This document shows positions 50,033 through 59,766 of a stretch of DNA of 64,000 nucleotides, piece by piece. A program made the translations under genes and the position numbers. The notes under the pieces were generated by a model that saw only the letters and a list, made by a program, of their open reading frames with translations, was not told where the DNA came from and ran no database searches. The DNA comes from Poteriospumella lacustris (lineage: Eukaryota > Sar > Chrysophyceae > Chromulinales > Dinobryaceae), in contig SMOI01000144.1 of the NCBI GenBank assembly GCA_008000375.1, positions 18,601 through 82,600 of the forward strand, read 5' to 3'. How positions within the stretch are numbered: the stretch's first letter is position 1; every line of letters begins with the position of its first letter.

Positions 50033-51181
50033 TTAAAGCTTCGCGGACATCTCCGGAACAGCCTTGAACAGATCGTCGACCAAACCGTAGTCCGCCACTT
50101 GGAAAATTGGCGCGTCCTTGTCTTTGTTGATGGCCACGATGGTCTTGGAGTCTTTCATACCAGAAAGATGCTGAATTGCGCCTGAGATTCCAACGGCGAT
50201 ATACAGGTCAGGGGCGACAACTTTGCCCGTTTGGCCGACTTGATAGTCGTTGGGCACGTAGCCCGCATCGACGGCGGCACGAGAGGCGCCCACCGCGCCA
50301 CCGAGTTTGTCCGCCAACTCTTCCAGCAACTTGAAGTTTTCGCCAGACTTCAAGCCACGACCACCAGATACGACAACGCGGGCAGTGGCCAAATCGGGGC
50401 GATCGGACTTGCTGACGTTCGCCGAAATGAACTTCGACGAGGCAGCTTTGCTCAACGAAGCAGGGGCGACGGCCTCGATAGGGGCGGCGCTGTCACCAGT
50501 GGCGGCCTTCTCGAAGGCCGTGGTACGAACCAGGACGAACTTGATAGCATCCGTCATCTTCACGGTGGCGATAGCGTTGCCGGCGTAAACGGGGCGCGTG
50601 AAGGTCGCCTCGTCAACGACCGACAAGATGTCGGCGACCGGAGCGGAATCCACGAGAGCGGCCGCTCGGGGGATGAAGTTCTTCGTCGAGTTGGTTGAGG
50701 GCGCAATGACATGGCTGTAGCCCTTCGCCAGGTCCTTGACAACCGGAGCGATGTCCTCAGCGAGAACGTGCTGGAAGACGTCGTGGTCGATCGTCAGCAC
50801 CTTCTTCACGCCGCCGACCTTTGATGCGTGGGCGGCAGCATCGGCGATTCCCTTTCCGACAACCAAGACAGATATCTACAGTGAAGAAAAGAAAGGATGT
50901 CAGCCATCAAGTTGCTCAGCATATACATCAGCGCAGCAAACTTACGTCGCCACCGATCTTCTGCGCCGCAGTGATGGCAGACAGCGTGCCAGCGGACAAA
51001 GCCTTGCCTTCCTCGTGCTCGGCAATGACCAAACTGGAGGCAAAGCGAGACGATCCAGAGAAGGATGAGGAGGTGGCCTTGCGGGCGAAGTTGTGGAGCG
51101 AGGTTCTCAACTGCAACCAAACACAAACAACGGTAAGCTCTGGACCAGTGAGGCTTGCATCTCATGTTTCCCACTTACCAT
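50033..51181 (-). CDS. ETFA: Electron transfer flavoprotein subunit alpha, mitochondrial
   Basis: Exons are 51181..51179 (ATG only), 51110..50946 and 50875..50033, with introns of 68 and 70 nt, giving 336 residues. The second exon starts [17 protein letters not shown], completing a basic, hydroxylated mitochondrial presequence, then [21 protein letters not shown]. The FAD-binding C-terminal domain is complete: [56 protein letters not shown] and [16 protein letters not shown]. The protein pairs with ETF beta in the matrix and passes electrons from acyl-CoA and other dehydrogenases to ETF-ubiquinone oxidoreductase. The first intron begins directly after the start codon. Two degenerate chimeric copies of its 3' coding end lie elsewhere in the window. 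Confidence 0.96.
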
Positions 51182-51496
51182 TTTATGACGCAACTGAGAC
51201 AATGTCCAATGGGATGTGAGCGAAGGACGGCAATTCCTTTCAGCTGACGAGGCGGACCGAAGCCGAAGCAGCGACAGCTGCGCTAACAGCGCAGCAGCAG
51301 CGACGGTGTGTCGCGGCGGTGTGTCGCGACGCGATGACGACGACGTCGCGGGGCGACGTCTCCGTCGCCGGCGTCTTCTTCATTTCATTGGACTTCGTGG
51401 TTCGCCGCCTTTTCATCTCGCGTTCCAGGACGAATCGTTGGTGTGTGTGGGGAAGAGCAAGATCCATTTCATTTGATCGTTGGCGAGCGCCCAACG
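51182..51496. promoter_or_regulatory. Divergent promoter region, 315 bp
   Basis: It lies between ETF alpha (minus) and the GT8-like gene (plus). The two start codons are close enough that a shared bidirectional promoter is likely. No factor site is named. Confidence 0.45.
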
Positions 51497-52939
51497 ATGC
51501 AGGCCACAGCCATTCCACAGTTCTTCACGAAGCCAGCACCTGTCGGAGGCGTGGACAGCAAGCATTCAGTGTCTGCGGCGTCGTCTTCCACCACAATGAC
51601 GCGTTCGCAGAGCAATCCGCAGTATATGAAGTGGGCGGTGGCCTTTGTGGTGGGGATCTGCGTGCTGTTGCTGTTCTACGGCGGACTGCCGTACCACCTG
51701 GTCGACATGCGAACGGTCGCAGTGCCCGGGCGTCCTCTGATTCAGCATCCGCATCGGTCGTCCTCGGACCAAGCAGTCCATTTCTGGTTCTTCGCCGTGG
51801 ACAGCAAGGGCAGCGTCGCGCTGCAGATCTACGCGAAGCAAGCGGTGCTGTCGGCGCTGCACCACACCAACCTCGTGCCCATCGTCATGCTGGACGGCGC
51901 CAACCCCGAGCTGGAGACGTGGTTCCACCGCCACAACGTGACCGTCGTCGACCCCACGAAGACGGACGTCGTGCGCTACATGTCCAAGCACCCGGAGTAC
52001 CTCACGGAGCTGGGCATGTCCACCTGGTACCGCATCGGCATCCCCGAGCTCATCCGCAAGCTCGACCTGCCCGCCCTGCCGCACGTCGCGCGGGCCGTGG
52101 CGCAGGGCAAGTCCTTCGACTACGTGCTGTACACGGACGCCGACATCGTCTTCGTCAACCCCGTCGTCGTCACCTACGCGATGCTGCCGCGCTACGTCGC
52201 GATGAGCGTCCAGGGCGACTACTGGTGCTGCTCGCACAACGAGTACGCGAAGAAGATCCACACGAACGCCGGCGTGCTCGTGATGAACACGACCGCCATG
52301 GAGGAGACGAAGCAGGAGTTCGTGCGTTACATCGAGACGAAGCTGAAGGACAACGCGCGCCGCGCCGCCTCGTTCAACGACCAGACCGCCTTCCACCAGT
52401 TCTTTCCCGTCAAACTCGACCTCTCCGTCTGGGAGCAGGTCTACCTCTACGTGCGCCACCGCTCCTACTTCGTCTCGCAGCGGGCGAAGTACTCGGCGCG
52501 CGCGCTGCCGAAGATCTACGAGTGGGAGCCGTACCTGGGCGCCAACGAGCAGGCGGCCATCGTGCACTGGCACGGCAAGAAGATCGCGCTGCAGTCCTGC
52601 GACGACCTGCGCGACATGAAGGCGCTCGTCCTGCAGCCCCACAACTGCATCCTGCGCGCGCTCTTCGCCTACAACTTGACGGCGCACCCGCTGCGGCCGC
52701 CGACGACGCGGAGGCCGCGCGACGCCGCCGCCGCAGCAGCCGCCGTGTACCCGCCGCGCTACGACTGGACGATGACGCTGACGCAGACGGAGCTGCACGA
52801 GGTGCAGCAGCACAGCCGGCAGCACAGCGTCTGCCACTACACCACCACCAACGTGCTCACCGAGCAGCGCGCGCTGCAGGGCTACCAGTTCTACGCCGCG
52901 CTCTTCTTCGACTACGTCGACCTCATCTGCGCGCGCTGA
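51497..52939 (+). CDS. GT8-like glycosyltransferase, type II membrane
   Basis: A single exon encodes 480 residues. A cytosolic N-terminus of 45 residues precedes one anchor helix (46-62, WAVAFVVGICVLLLFYG). The catalytic domain has FDYVLYTDADIVFVNPV with Asp214-Ala-Asp216 as the DxD metal site. It also has HTNAGVLVMNTTAME (the NxGxxxxN-type sugar-binding strand), FNDQTAFHQFF and, near the end, AIVHWHGKKI, the HxxGxxKPW-type C-terminal metal His. This order is that of GT8/glycogenin-like retaining transferases. Substrate is unknown, with Golgi glycan synthesis inferred. The C-terminal 80 residues contain an Ala/Arg low-complexity loop. The ATG chosen is the first in frame, and upstream codons lack ATG. 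Confidence 0.85.
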   Translation: MQATAIPQFFTKPAPVGGVDSKHSVSAASSSTTMTRSQSNPQYMKWAVAFVVGICVLLLFYGGLPYHLVDMRTVAVPGRPLIQHPHRSSSDQAVHFWFFAVDSKGSVALQIYAKQAVLSALHHTNLVPIVMLDGANPELETWFHRHNVTVVDPTKTDVVRYMSKHPEYLTELGMSTWYRIGIPELIRKLDLPALPHVARAVAQGKSFDYVLYTDADIVFVNPVVVTYAMLPRYVAMSVQGDYWCCSHNEYAKKIHTNAGVLVMNTTAMEETKQEFVRYIETKLKDNARRAASFNDQTAFHQFFPVKLDLSVWEQVYLYVRHRSYFVSQRAKYSARALPKIYEWEPYLGANEQAAIVHWHGKKIALQSCDDLRDMKALVLQPHNCILRALFAYNLTAHPLRPPTTRRPRDAAAAAAAVYPPRYDWTMTLTQTELHEVQQHSRQHSVCHYTTTNVLTEQRALQGYQFYAALFFDYVDLICAR

Positions 52940-53222
52940 CCGCCCCCCGCCCCCCGCCCCCGCGCACGGCGGGCCGCGCGCTGTACAGAACCCCCCTGCG
53001 CGAGCCCCGCCCTCATCGTTCCTGTCCCTTTCCCTTTCGCTGTGTCTCTCGTGGCCCTCCTCGTGGCCCTCCTCGTGGAGGAGGCCCCTCGACGCGGAGG
53101 AGGCCCCTCGTCCGTCTCGGCCGCCGCCCCGGCGGCCCGTCTCGTCTCTGTAACGGCGCCTTAACGTCCCCTTCGCTGTGTGTGACCCCGTCGCATCTGC
53201 GTTGCGCCCTGCGCCATCGGCC
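52940..53222. other. Convergent 3' gap
   Basis: A 283-bp CCCCGCCC-rich and GAGGAGG/CCTCGTGG-rich spacer between two convergent stop codons. Three CTCGTGGCCCTC-like repeats occur at about 53,048-53,080. Confidence 0.4.
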
Positions 53223-54434
53223 TTAGCCACTCGCTGTCGCCGCTGGTCCGAGGCACTCGCCGCGCAGCAGCTGACGCGGCCAGTCGCCGTAGCCGGTCGC
53301 CCGCGGGTCGGTCGCCAGCGCTGCGCGCAGCGTCGCTCGGCCGCCGGCGTCCAGGTACCCCGCCGCCTCCGCTGGCGCGTACAGCCTCTGCAACAGGTCG
53401 AACACGTGCGTCCGCGCGAGGGGCTCGGCGATGGCCACGTCGAGCAGCGTGTAGAGCGCGGCGCCGTCGCGCTTCAGCCGCCGCGTCGCCGCCGCGTCGC
53501 AGGCCCCGATCAGCTGGCGCAGCACGCTCACGCGCTTCGACTGTGCGTCCAGCGCCGCTGTGGGCACAACGACCACCCGCGGTGCGCCCAGCGCCGTGAG
53601 CAGCGCCGCGGCGGCGGGCTCCGTCTGCGCGGGGCAGAGGCGGACGGCCTCGAGCAGCAGCGCCGGCTCCGCGGGCCCCGCCACGACGCCGTCCAACGCG
53701 CCGAGCAGCCCGGCGACGCGCCGCCGCATCGCGTCGCTGTGCTCGACGGCCGCACCGAAGGCGGCAGCCGACGGCCTAACCGACCGCTGCGGGTCGCCAA
53801 TCGTCGCGCGCAGCTCGTCGCGCGCCGCGTCGAGCGGCAGCAGCGCCGCGAGCGCTGCCACGCGCCGCCCGAAGACGTCGCTCGGGCGGCGCGTCGTGTG
53901 CTCCTGCGCCGCCGAGAGGAGGGCAGAGCGCGCGAGCAGCGCTTCTGGCTCGTACGCCTCCAAGCGCAGCTGGTTCGAGACGATCTCGAGCAGCGGCTGG
54001 CGGCGGTCGGCGTCGTCGCAGCGCAGCGCGGCGCAGACGATCGCCTCAAAGTGCGGCCCCAGCAGCAGCGTCAGCTCTACGCGCTGTGCCAAGGCAATGG
54101 CGGGTCGAAGAAGCAGCCACGACAGCAACGCTTCGGCGAAGTCGGCGGCGGTGGCAGCCGTCTCGTCGGTGGGCGCACCGCGCGCCGCAACGACGCGCGG
54201 CAGCAGCTCCGCCACCGACCGGAGGAGGTCGCCGTCGGCGAGCAGCGCCTCCTTCTCCTCGTCATCGGGGCTGAAGAAGTACCGGTCGTACAGGAGCTTC
54301 AGGCACCGGCGCACTCGGAGACGCTCGGTATCCGTCGGGGCGGCGCGCTGCAGCGTCTGGCGCAACACGCGGGCGACGCGGGTGATTTGCTCCTTCAGAG
54401 TCCACGCCGCAGCGCCTGCAGCTTCCGACTCCAT
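53223..54434 (-). CDS. Unknown Ala/Leu-rich alpha-helical protein
   Basis: A single exon encodes 403 residues from an ATG, with no signal peptide or membrane helix. It is helical throughout with recurring Leu-Leu-x-x-Leu spacing, for example VLRQTLQRAAPTDTERLRVRRCLKLLYDR and LLEIVSNQLRLEAYEPEALL, in the style of an armadillo/HEAT solenoid. No consensus repeat could be set by eye. It lies head-to-head (273 bp) with another Ala-rich helical protein, so the two could function together, for example as subunits of one scaffold. Neither is recognised. Despite very high GC it contains no frame disruption, unlike the RCC1 locus. Confidence 0.65.
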   Translation of the reverse strand: MESEAAGAAAWTLKEQITRVARVLRQTLQRAAPTDTERLRVRRCLKLLYDRYFFSPDDEEKEALLADGDLLRSVAELLPRVVAARGAPTDETAATAADFAEALLSWLLLRPAIALAQRVELTLLLGPHFEAIVCAALRCDDADRRQPLLEIVSNQLRLEAYEPEALLARSALLSAAQEHTTRRPSDVFGRRVAALAALLPLDAARDELRATIGDPQRSVRPSAAAFGAAVEHSDAMRRRVAGLLGALDGVVAGPAEPALLLEAVRLCPAQTEPAAAALLTALGAPRVVVVPTAALDAQSKRVSVLRQLIGACDAAATRRLKRDGAALYTLLDVAIAEPLARTHVFDLLQRLYAPAEAAGYLDAGGRATLRAALATDPRATGYGDWPRQLLRGECLGPAATASG

Positions 54435-54707
54435 CCTTCAACCGCTGTGTCCTTGCGATGTGCCCAGCGGTTACAGTAGACCGTAGAAGGCACAGGATAC
54501 GGCCCGATGAGTGAGCCGGCGACCCTCCCGTGTCGTCGTCGTCGTGTCATCGCAGTCGCCGACGTCGACGCGGCGGCGGAGGCGGCGGATTTTGGATACG
54601 ACGATCCACTGGCGATGCCACGGGCCAGCGCAGCACACAGCACAAGCTACTGATCTGATCCCCGGGTGACCGTTGTGGCCATCGGTGATCGCCAGTGAAG
54701 TGTTCGC
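54435..54707. promoter_or_regulatory. Divergent promoter region, 273 bp
   Basis: This is the shortest head-to-head spacer in the window, between the two helical-protein genes. No motif is claimed. Confidence 0.45.
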
Positions 54708-56158
54708 ATGGCCAGCAACGCGAGCGTGGACCACTTGGTCAGTGTCCTCCTCGCCAATCGGCAGAAACCGACGGTGGAGGTCTGGATCCTCCACGCCCTA
54801 CGACAACGCTTCGAAACGCTGAACCCGGCCGTCCTCAACAATACGGCCGCGGTGCTGCAGCTGCTGCCGCTGCTGCTGCAGATCGCTGCGGACGACCGCC
54901 CGGCGAGCGACGCCGCCGCGCGCGACGCGGAGGTGATTCTGAGCCTCGCGCTCGCAGCGACCGGGACACGGGACGAAGTGCGCCAGCTGTATCTCGAGGC
55001 GCTCGAGCCGCACTGCGAGACGCTGCTGATGACCGCGATCCGCGCGCGAGACGCCCTCCGCCCGGCGCTGCTGGCGTCGCTCGCCGCGGCCCTGCGCCGC
55101 CGCCTGCCGCCCGGCAGCGACGAAGCGACGCGCGTGCGGACGCTCGTCCTCGACGGCAACGAAGCGCTGCAGCTGCCACAGCCGCTGCGCCAGCAGCCGG
55201 CGCTGGCGCTGCGCCTCGTCGGCGCCTTGAGCGTCGCTGAGGCCGACGCCGACGCCGACGCCGACCCCGCGCGCAACGCGCAGCGGCTGTTCGTGCGCTA
55301 CCTGCAGCGCGACGCCAGCGGCGAAGCTGGGGACGTGGCGATGGTCACGTCGCTGCTGGCGACGCTGGCCGCGCGCTGGTCGGCGGAGCTGGCGACGGCG
55401 TTCGACGCGCAGGCGACGACGTTCGGCGCCTACGGCGCGCAGGCGACGAACGCGCCGCTGGTCACCGCCGCGGGCGCCCTCAAGGACGGCGCGTGGCAGC
55501 GTGCGGCCGGCGGCGCGACGGAGGTCGTCTGGCTGCTCGGCGCGGCGCTCGCGGCGGAGCAGCCGCTGCTGGCGCCGCCGCTGGCGCCGCAGCTGCAGCA
55601 GCTGCTCGGACAGTCGCCGGCGGTCGACGCGGCGGCGGTGGCGCTGCTGCGGCAGCTGCTGCGCTTCGCCGCCGCTCTGCGCCACGACGCGACGGTCAAC
55701 GTCGCGGAGCTGGCGCCGCTGTTGCGGCAGCTGCGCGAGACGGCGGCCACGCGACGCGCGGCGGAGGCGATCGTCGCGGCCTTTGCGCTGCCGGCGACGC
55801 TGCAGCGCGCGCTGACGTCGCCCGCCGCCACAGCGGCCGCGGCCGAGGCGCTGGCGGCCGCGCTGCCCTGCGACGCGGACGATTGGCTCGTCGGCTGCCT
55901 GCACGTGCCGGCGCTGCGGCTGGACGAGGCGGCCGTCGTCGCGGCGCTGCGGCTGCCGGCGGCAGCGGCACCGACGGCGGCGGCGGCGGCGGCGACGTCG
56001 CTGCTGCTCGCGCTGCTCGACCAGGCGCCGACCGTCAGCGCCGCGGCGATCCGCGACATCGACACAGCGCTGCGGCTGCCGAAAACGGCGCTGACGACGC
56101 TGCCGACGCTGGTGGCGCAGCAGCGTCGCGCGCGTCTCACCATCGCCACCATCGCCGC

Positions 56159-56189
<31 letters not shown>

Positions 56190-56774
56190 ACCGCCACCGC
56201 CACGGCCACCGCCAACGAGGCGGTGGCCAGCGTCGTGCGGCTGCAGCTGCAGCCGACGGTGGCGCAGTTCGTGCGGATGGCGCAGGCCGTCGCCAGTCGC
56301 CTGCCGCCGGTTCTCGCAGCCGACGTCGGCGCCGCGGTGACGAAGCTGCTGGCGGTGGACGCGGCGCAGGCGACGACGGCGGAGCTGGCGCAGCTGCTCG
56401 ACGTGTTGGCGCGCGGCGTCGAGGCGAGCGGCCCCGACGCCGCCGCAGAGCGCCAGGCGCTCGGCGACGCGCTGCGCGGCTACGTGGCCGGCTACGCGCA
56501 GCGCCAAGAGAGCGACAGCCACGCGGCGGTGCTGGCGCGCGCCGTGGCGCTGCTCGTCGCGACGCCGGACGCCGGGCGCTGGACGCCGCAGCAGGCGGCG
56601 CTGGTCGCCGCGTGGACGGTGGCCAACCCCGCGACGCGCGAGACGCTGCGGCCGCTGCGGCCGTCGCTGTGCGACGCGCTGAGCGCCGACGCCGACGCGG
56701 CGCCGCGGCGGCAGCTGCAGCTGCTCGCGACGCTCTTCGACGCGGCGGGGCGCGGTGGAGGCGCTGTGCCGTAG
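54708..56774 (+). CDS. Unknown Ala-rich helical-repeat protein
   Basis: A single exon encodes 688 residues starting at MASNASVDHLVSVLL. The sequence is over one quarter alanine, with regularly spaced Leu and helix-turn patterns such as LLPLLLQIAADDRPASDAAARDAEVIL and RQLLRFAAALRHDATVNVAELAPLL. This suggests a HEAT/ARM-like solenoid. An Ala/Thr-only stretch near residue 480 (ATIAAATAAAATAAV) reflects GCC/ACC repeats. No catalytic motif, signal or membrane segment is seen, and the family is not recognised. The first 100 residues are the least biased and are the best query for a remote search. Confidence 0.65.
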
Positions 56775-57221
56775 CGGTGCGTTGGCGTTGGCGGTGTGTT
56801 AGGGTGGCAGCGTGGTAGTGTAGCGGTGTGTTAGTGTAGCGGTGGATTGGGGCAGCGGTGTGTGTCGGAGCCGCGTTGGAGGCGCGGTGGCGGTGTATTG
56901 TCGGTGTTTGTAAGTGACGTGTGGTGCGGTGGCGGTGTGTTAGCGCTGCCGTAGCGGTGTAGTTGGGTGGTGGTGTATGGGCGGTGTATTGGGGTAGCGG
57001 TGCGGTGGAGGTGTAGGTGACGTGTGTGTGGTGTGTGTTAGCGCTGCCTTAGCGGTGCGTTAGGGTAGCGGTGCTGTGGCGGTGTAAGTGACGAGCGGTG
57101 TGTGTGCGGCTCTGAGTGGCGGGTGGCGGGGAGAGGCGGGCGACAGGCGACAGGCGACAGGCGACAGGCGACAGGTCCACGGGTCACTGGGCACTGACGG
57201 CGGCGTCTGACGGCGGCGGCG
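56775..57221. other. GT-rich degenerate repeat gap
   Basis: About 450 bp between two convergent genes is made of degenerate GTGTGTTAGNGNAGCGGTG-like repeats (consensus about 18-20 bp, many variants), followed by a heptamer microsatellite. No coding sequence is supported. Confidence 0.6.
57140..57176. repeat. GCGACAG heptanucleotide microsatellite
   Basis: Five tandem copies of GCGACAG occur just downstream of the prolyl-tRNA synthetase stop. Confidence 0.9.
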
Positions 57222-59357
57222 TTAGAAGGCGCGCGCGAAGAGCGCCAGGTGGGTGGCGGGGCGGCCGCTGTAGAAGCAGCGCAGCTGGGCGATGCGCGCG
57301 GCGTCGGCGGGCGCGTTGAGGGCCCAGGGGTAGCAGCGCAGCGTCAGCTTCGTCTCCGCCTTCAGCGCCTCCTCGTTCGCGCGGTCGCAGGTCCACGGCG
57401 CCAGGTACCAGCCGCCGGCGTCGGCGTCGGCGTCGGCGTCGGTCTGCGCCAGGTGCCGCCGCAGCTCGTCGAGCGACGCGACGCGGTGCGTGCGCTGGCG
57501 CGTGCGCTGCTGCGCGGCGGCGAAGAGGTCGCGGTGCATCGCGTCGAGCGCCGCGACGACGTCGCGCTGCAGCGCGGGCAGCGCGGCGGTGGACACGACG
57601 CGCTTCGCGCCGCTGTGGCGCGCGACGAGCGTCACCGTCTGCGCCGCGAGGTCGCGCGGGCCCAGCTCCAGGCGCAGCGGCACGCCGCGCCGCTCCCACT
57701 CGAAGTACTTCGCGCCGGGCCGCAGCGTCGCGCGGTCGTCGACGTGCACGCGCAGCGGGTGCTCCAGCCGCGGCAGCTGCGGCGCGAAGCCGAACGACGC
57801 CGCGGCGGGCGCGTACGGCGTCGGTGCCACCGCCGCGAAGATGTCGTCGTCGTCGTCGGTGGTGGTGGCGGCGGCGGCGGCGGCGACGGGGGCGAGCGGA
57901 TCGAGCGTCGCGCTGCGCAGCGCCTGCGCCACGCGCTGCACCGCCGCGTCGATCTCGGCGCGCGCGGCGGGCGTCGCGTTGGGCGGGTAGATGGGCACGA
58001 CGACGACCTGCAGCGGCGCGACGCGCGGCGGCAGCACGACGCCGCGGTCGTCGCCGTGCGTCATCAGCAGCGCGCCCAGCAGCCGCGTCGACACGCCCCA
58101 CGACGTCGCCCACACGTGTTCGCGCAGCGCGCCGCCGCCCTCGCCGCCGCTGCCGCCGTCGCTGTCGGCGGTCTGGAACTGGACGTCGAAGGCGCGCGCG
58201 AAGTTCTGGCCGAGGAAGTGCGCGGTGCCCGACTGCAGCGCCCAGCCGTTCTGCATCAGCGCCTCGATCGTGAACGTCGCCTCGGCGCCCGCGAAGCGCT
58301 CGGCCGGCGACTTGTCGCCGCGCACCGTCGGCACGGCCAGCAGCCGCGCGCAGACGTCGGCGTAGACGTCGAGCATGTGGCGCGCCAGCGCGGTGGCCTC
58401 GGCGCGCGTCGCGTGCGCCGTGTGGCCCTCCTGCCACAGGAACTCGGTCGTGCGCAGGAACGGCCGCGTGCGCATCTCCCAGCGCACGACGTTGGCCCAC
58501 TGGTTCACCTGCAGCGGCAGGTCGCGGTGCGAGGTGATCCACTTGCCGAAGAGGTGCCAGATGATCGTCTCGGACGTGGGCCGCACGACGAGCGGCTCGT
58601 CGAGCTGCGACGCGGGGTCGGGGACGAGGTCGCGGCCGTCGGGCGACGCCGCGAGGCGGTGGTGCGTCACGACGGCGCACTCCTTCGCGAAGCCGTCGAC
58701 GTGCTCGGCCTCCTTCGCGAGGAAGGACTTGGGGATGAACAGCGGGAAGTACGCGTTCTGCGTGCCGGTGGCGCGGATGCGCAGGTCGAGCTCCTGGCGC
58801 AGCAGGTCCCAGACCGCCATGCCCCACGGCTTGATCACCATGCAGCCGCGCACGGGCGACGCGTCCACCATGTCGCTGGCCGCGATCACGTCGCTGTACC
58901 ACGCCGAGTAGTCCACGTGCCGCGGGGTGATCTTCTGGTCGACGCCCGCGGCCGCAGTCGACGCAGGCGACGCGGGCGACGCGTCGGTGGGCTTTGCTGC
59001 GCCTTTCGCGGCGGATTTGGGGCCTTTGGGGCCTTTGGGCGCCTTGGGCACGTCGTAGGGGCGGCCGGCGACGGCCTCGAACTGCAGTTTGAGCGCGAGC
59101 AGCTGCTGCACGGCGGCGTCGAGCGCGTCCGTCGCAGTGGCGGCCGCCTTCAGCGCGCGGACCACGTCGCCCTGCGCCTGGATCTGCGTCCTCAGCGCCT
59201 GCGCCTCGGGGCTAAGTGGGGACGCGTCTGTGGAGAGAAACACGCGTGTGGCCAACGGGAAGCGTCGGTGGGCGGCCGGCGCGCAGGTCAAGCAGCTCGC
59301 GTGCCGCAGCTGCGCAGTGCGCAGGAAGCCCCGCGCGGACGATAACGAAGATAGCAT
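57222..59357 (-). CDS. Prolyl-tRNA synthetase, eukaryotic/archaeal type, organelle-targeted
   Basis: From the ATG at 59357 the product is 711 residues. An in-frame ATG at 59429 would give 735 with a hydrophobic N-terminus. MLSSLSSARGFLRTAQLRHA looks like a mitochondrial presequence. A WHEP helix pair follows (ALRTQIQAQGDVVRALKAAA, then LLALKLQFEAVAG). Class II motifs are complete: CMVIKPWGMAVWDLLRQEL (1), RWEMRTRPFLRTTEFLWQEGHTAH (2) and TSWGVSTRLLGALLMTHGDDRG (3), with LVVRPTSETIIWHLF for proline. An anticodon-binding domain and the C-terminal zinc-like domain end in LALFARAF. The usual terminal Tyr is Phe. The enzyme charges tRNA-Pro. The presequence with WHEP suggests dual cytosolic/organellar use through alternative starts. 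An Ala/Asp-rich insertion lies in the anticodon-binding domain. Confidence 0.95.
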   Translation of the reverse strand: MLSSLSSARGFLRTAQLRHASCLTCAPAAHRRFPLATRVFLSTDASPLSPEAQALRTQIQAQGDVVRALKAAATATDALDAAVQQLLALKLQFEAVAGRPYDVPKAPKGPKGPKSAAKGAAKPTDASPASPASTAAAGVDQKITPRHVDYSAWYSDVIAASDMVDASPVRGCMVIKPWGMAVWDLLRQELDLRIRATGTQNAYFPLFIPKSFLAKEAEHVDGFAKECAVVTHHRLAASPDGRDLVPDPASQLDEPLVVRPTSETIIWHLFGKWITSHRDLPLQVNQWANVVRWEMRTRPFLRTTEFLWQEGHTAHATRAEATALARHMLDVYADVCARLLAVPTVRGDKSPAERFAGAEATFTIEALMQNGWALQSGTAHFLGQNFARAFDVQFQTADSDGGSGGEGGGALREHVWATSWGVSTRLLGALLMTHGDDRGVVLPPRVAPLQVVVVPIYPPNATPAARAEIDAAVQRVAQALRSATLDPLAPVAAAAAATTTDDDDDIFAAVAPTPYAPAAASFGFAPQLPRLEHPLRVHVDDRATLRPGAKYFEWERRGVPLRLELGPRDLAAQTVTLVARHSGAKRVVSTAALPALQRDVVAALDAMHRDLFAAAQQRTRQRTHRVASLDELRRHLAQTDADADADAGGWYLAPWTCDRANEEALKAETKLTLRCYPWALNAPADAARIAQLRCFYSGRPATHLALFARAF

Positions 59358-59429
59358 GAGCAAGCTCAGAGAGTTGAACAGAGTGATTAACAGGCAAGAT
59401 AGGCTGACAGAGCGCGTGCGAAACCACAT

Positions 59430-59766
59430 GCAACGGCCTGCAGAGGACTCGGAGGAACGCGCAATCGACGGTCGAAGAGGGAGACCCGGCGATGCGCTGC
59501 GTCTTCACACTTTACTGACTTCCGCCGCTTCCTATGCGACTGCCTTGCGGGTGTTTGGTTCTGTTCTCGTCGGTAACGAGGAGGAAGAGACGAGCGGTCA
59601 GCGGAGAAGCGACGACGTCGTCGACGCGTCGCGTCCGCCGCCGCTGCCGCGCGTCGTCGTCGTCGCGTCGTCGTCGCTGCGCAGAGAGAATCGCGTACGT
59701 TTCCGTCTTCGATTCATGAATATTATATGGTATATCATTGCAAATCATAAGTACATTCTCCTATTT
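59430..59766. other. Upstream region of the ProRS gene
   Basis: About 340 bp holding the ProRS promoter and 5' UTR. An AT-rich stretch lies at 59,715-59,760. No other feature is seen. Confidence 0.4.
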
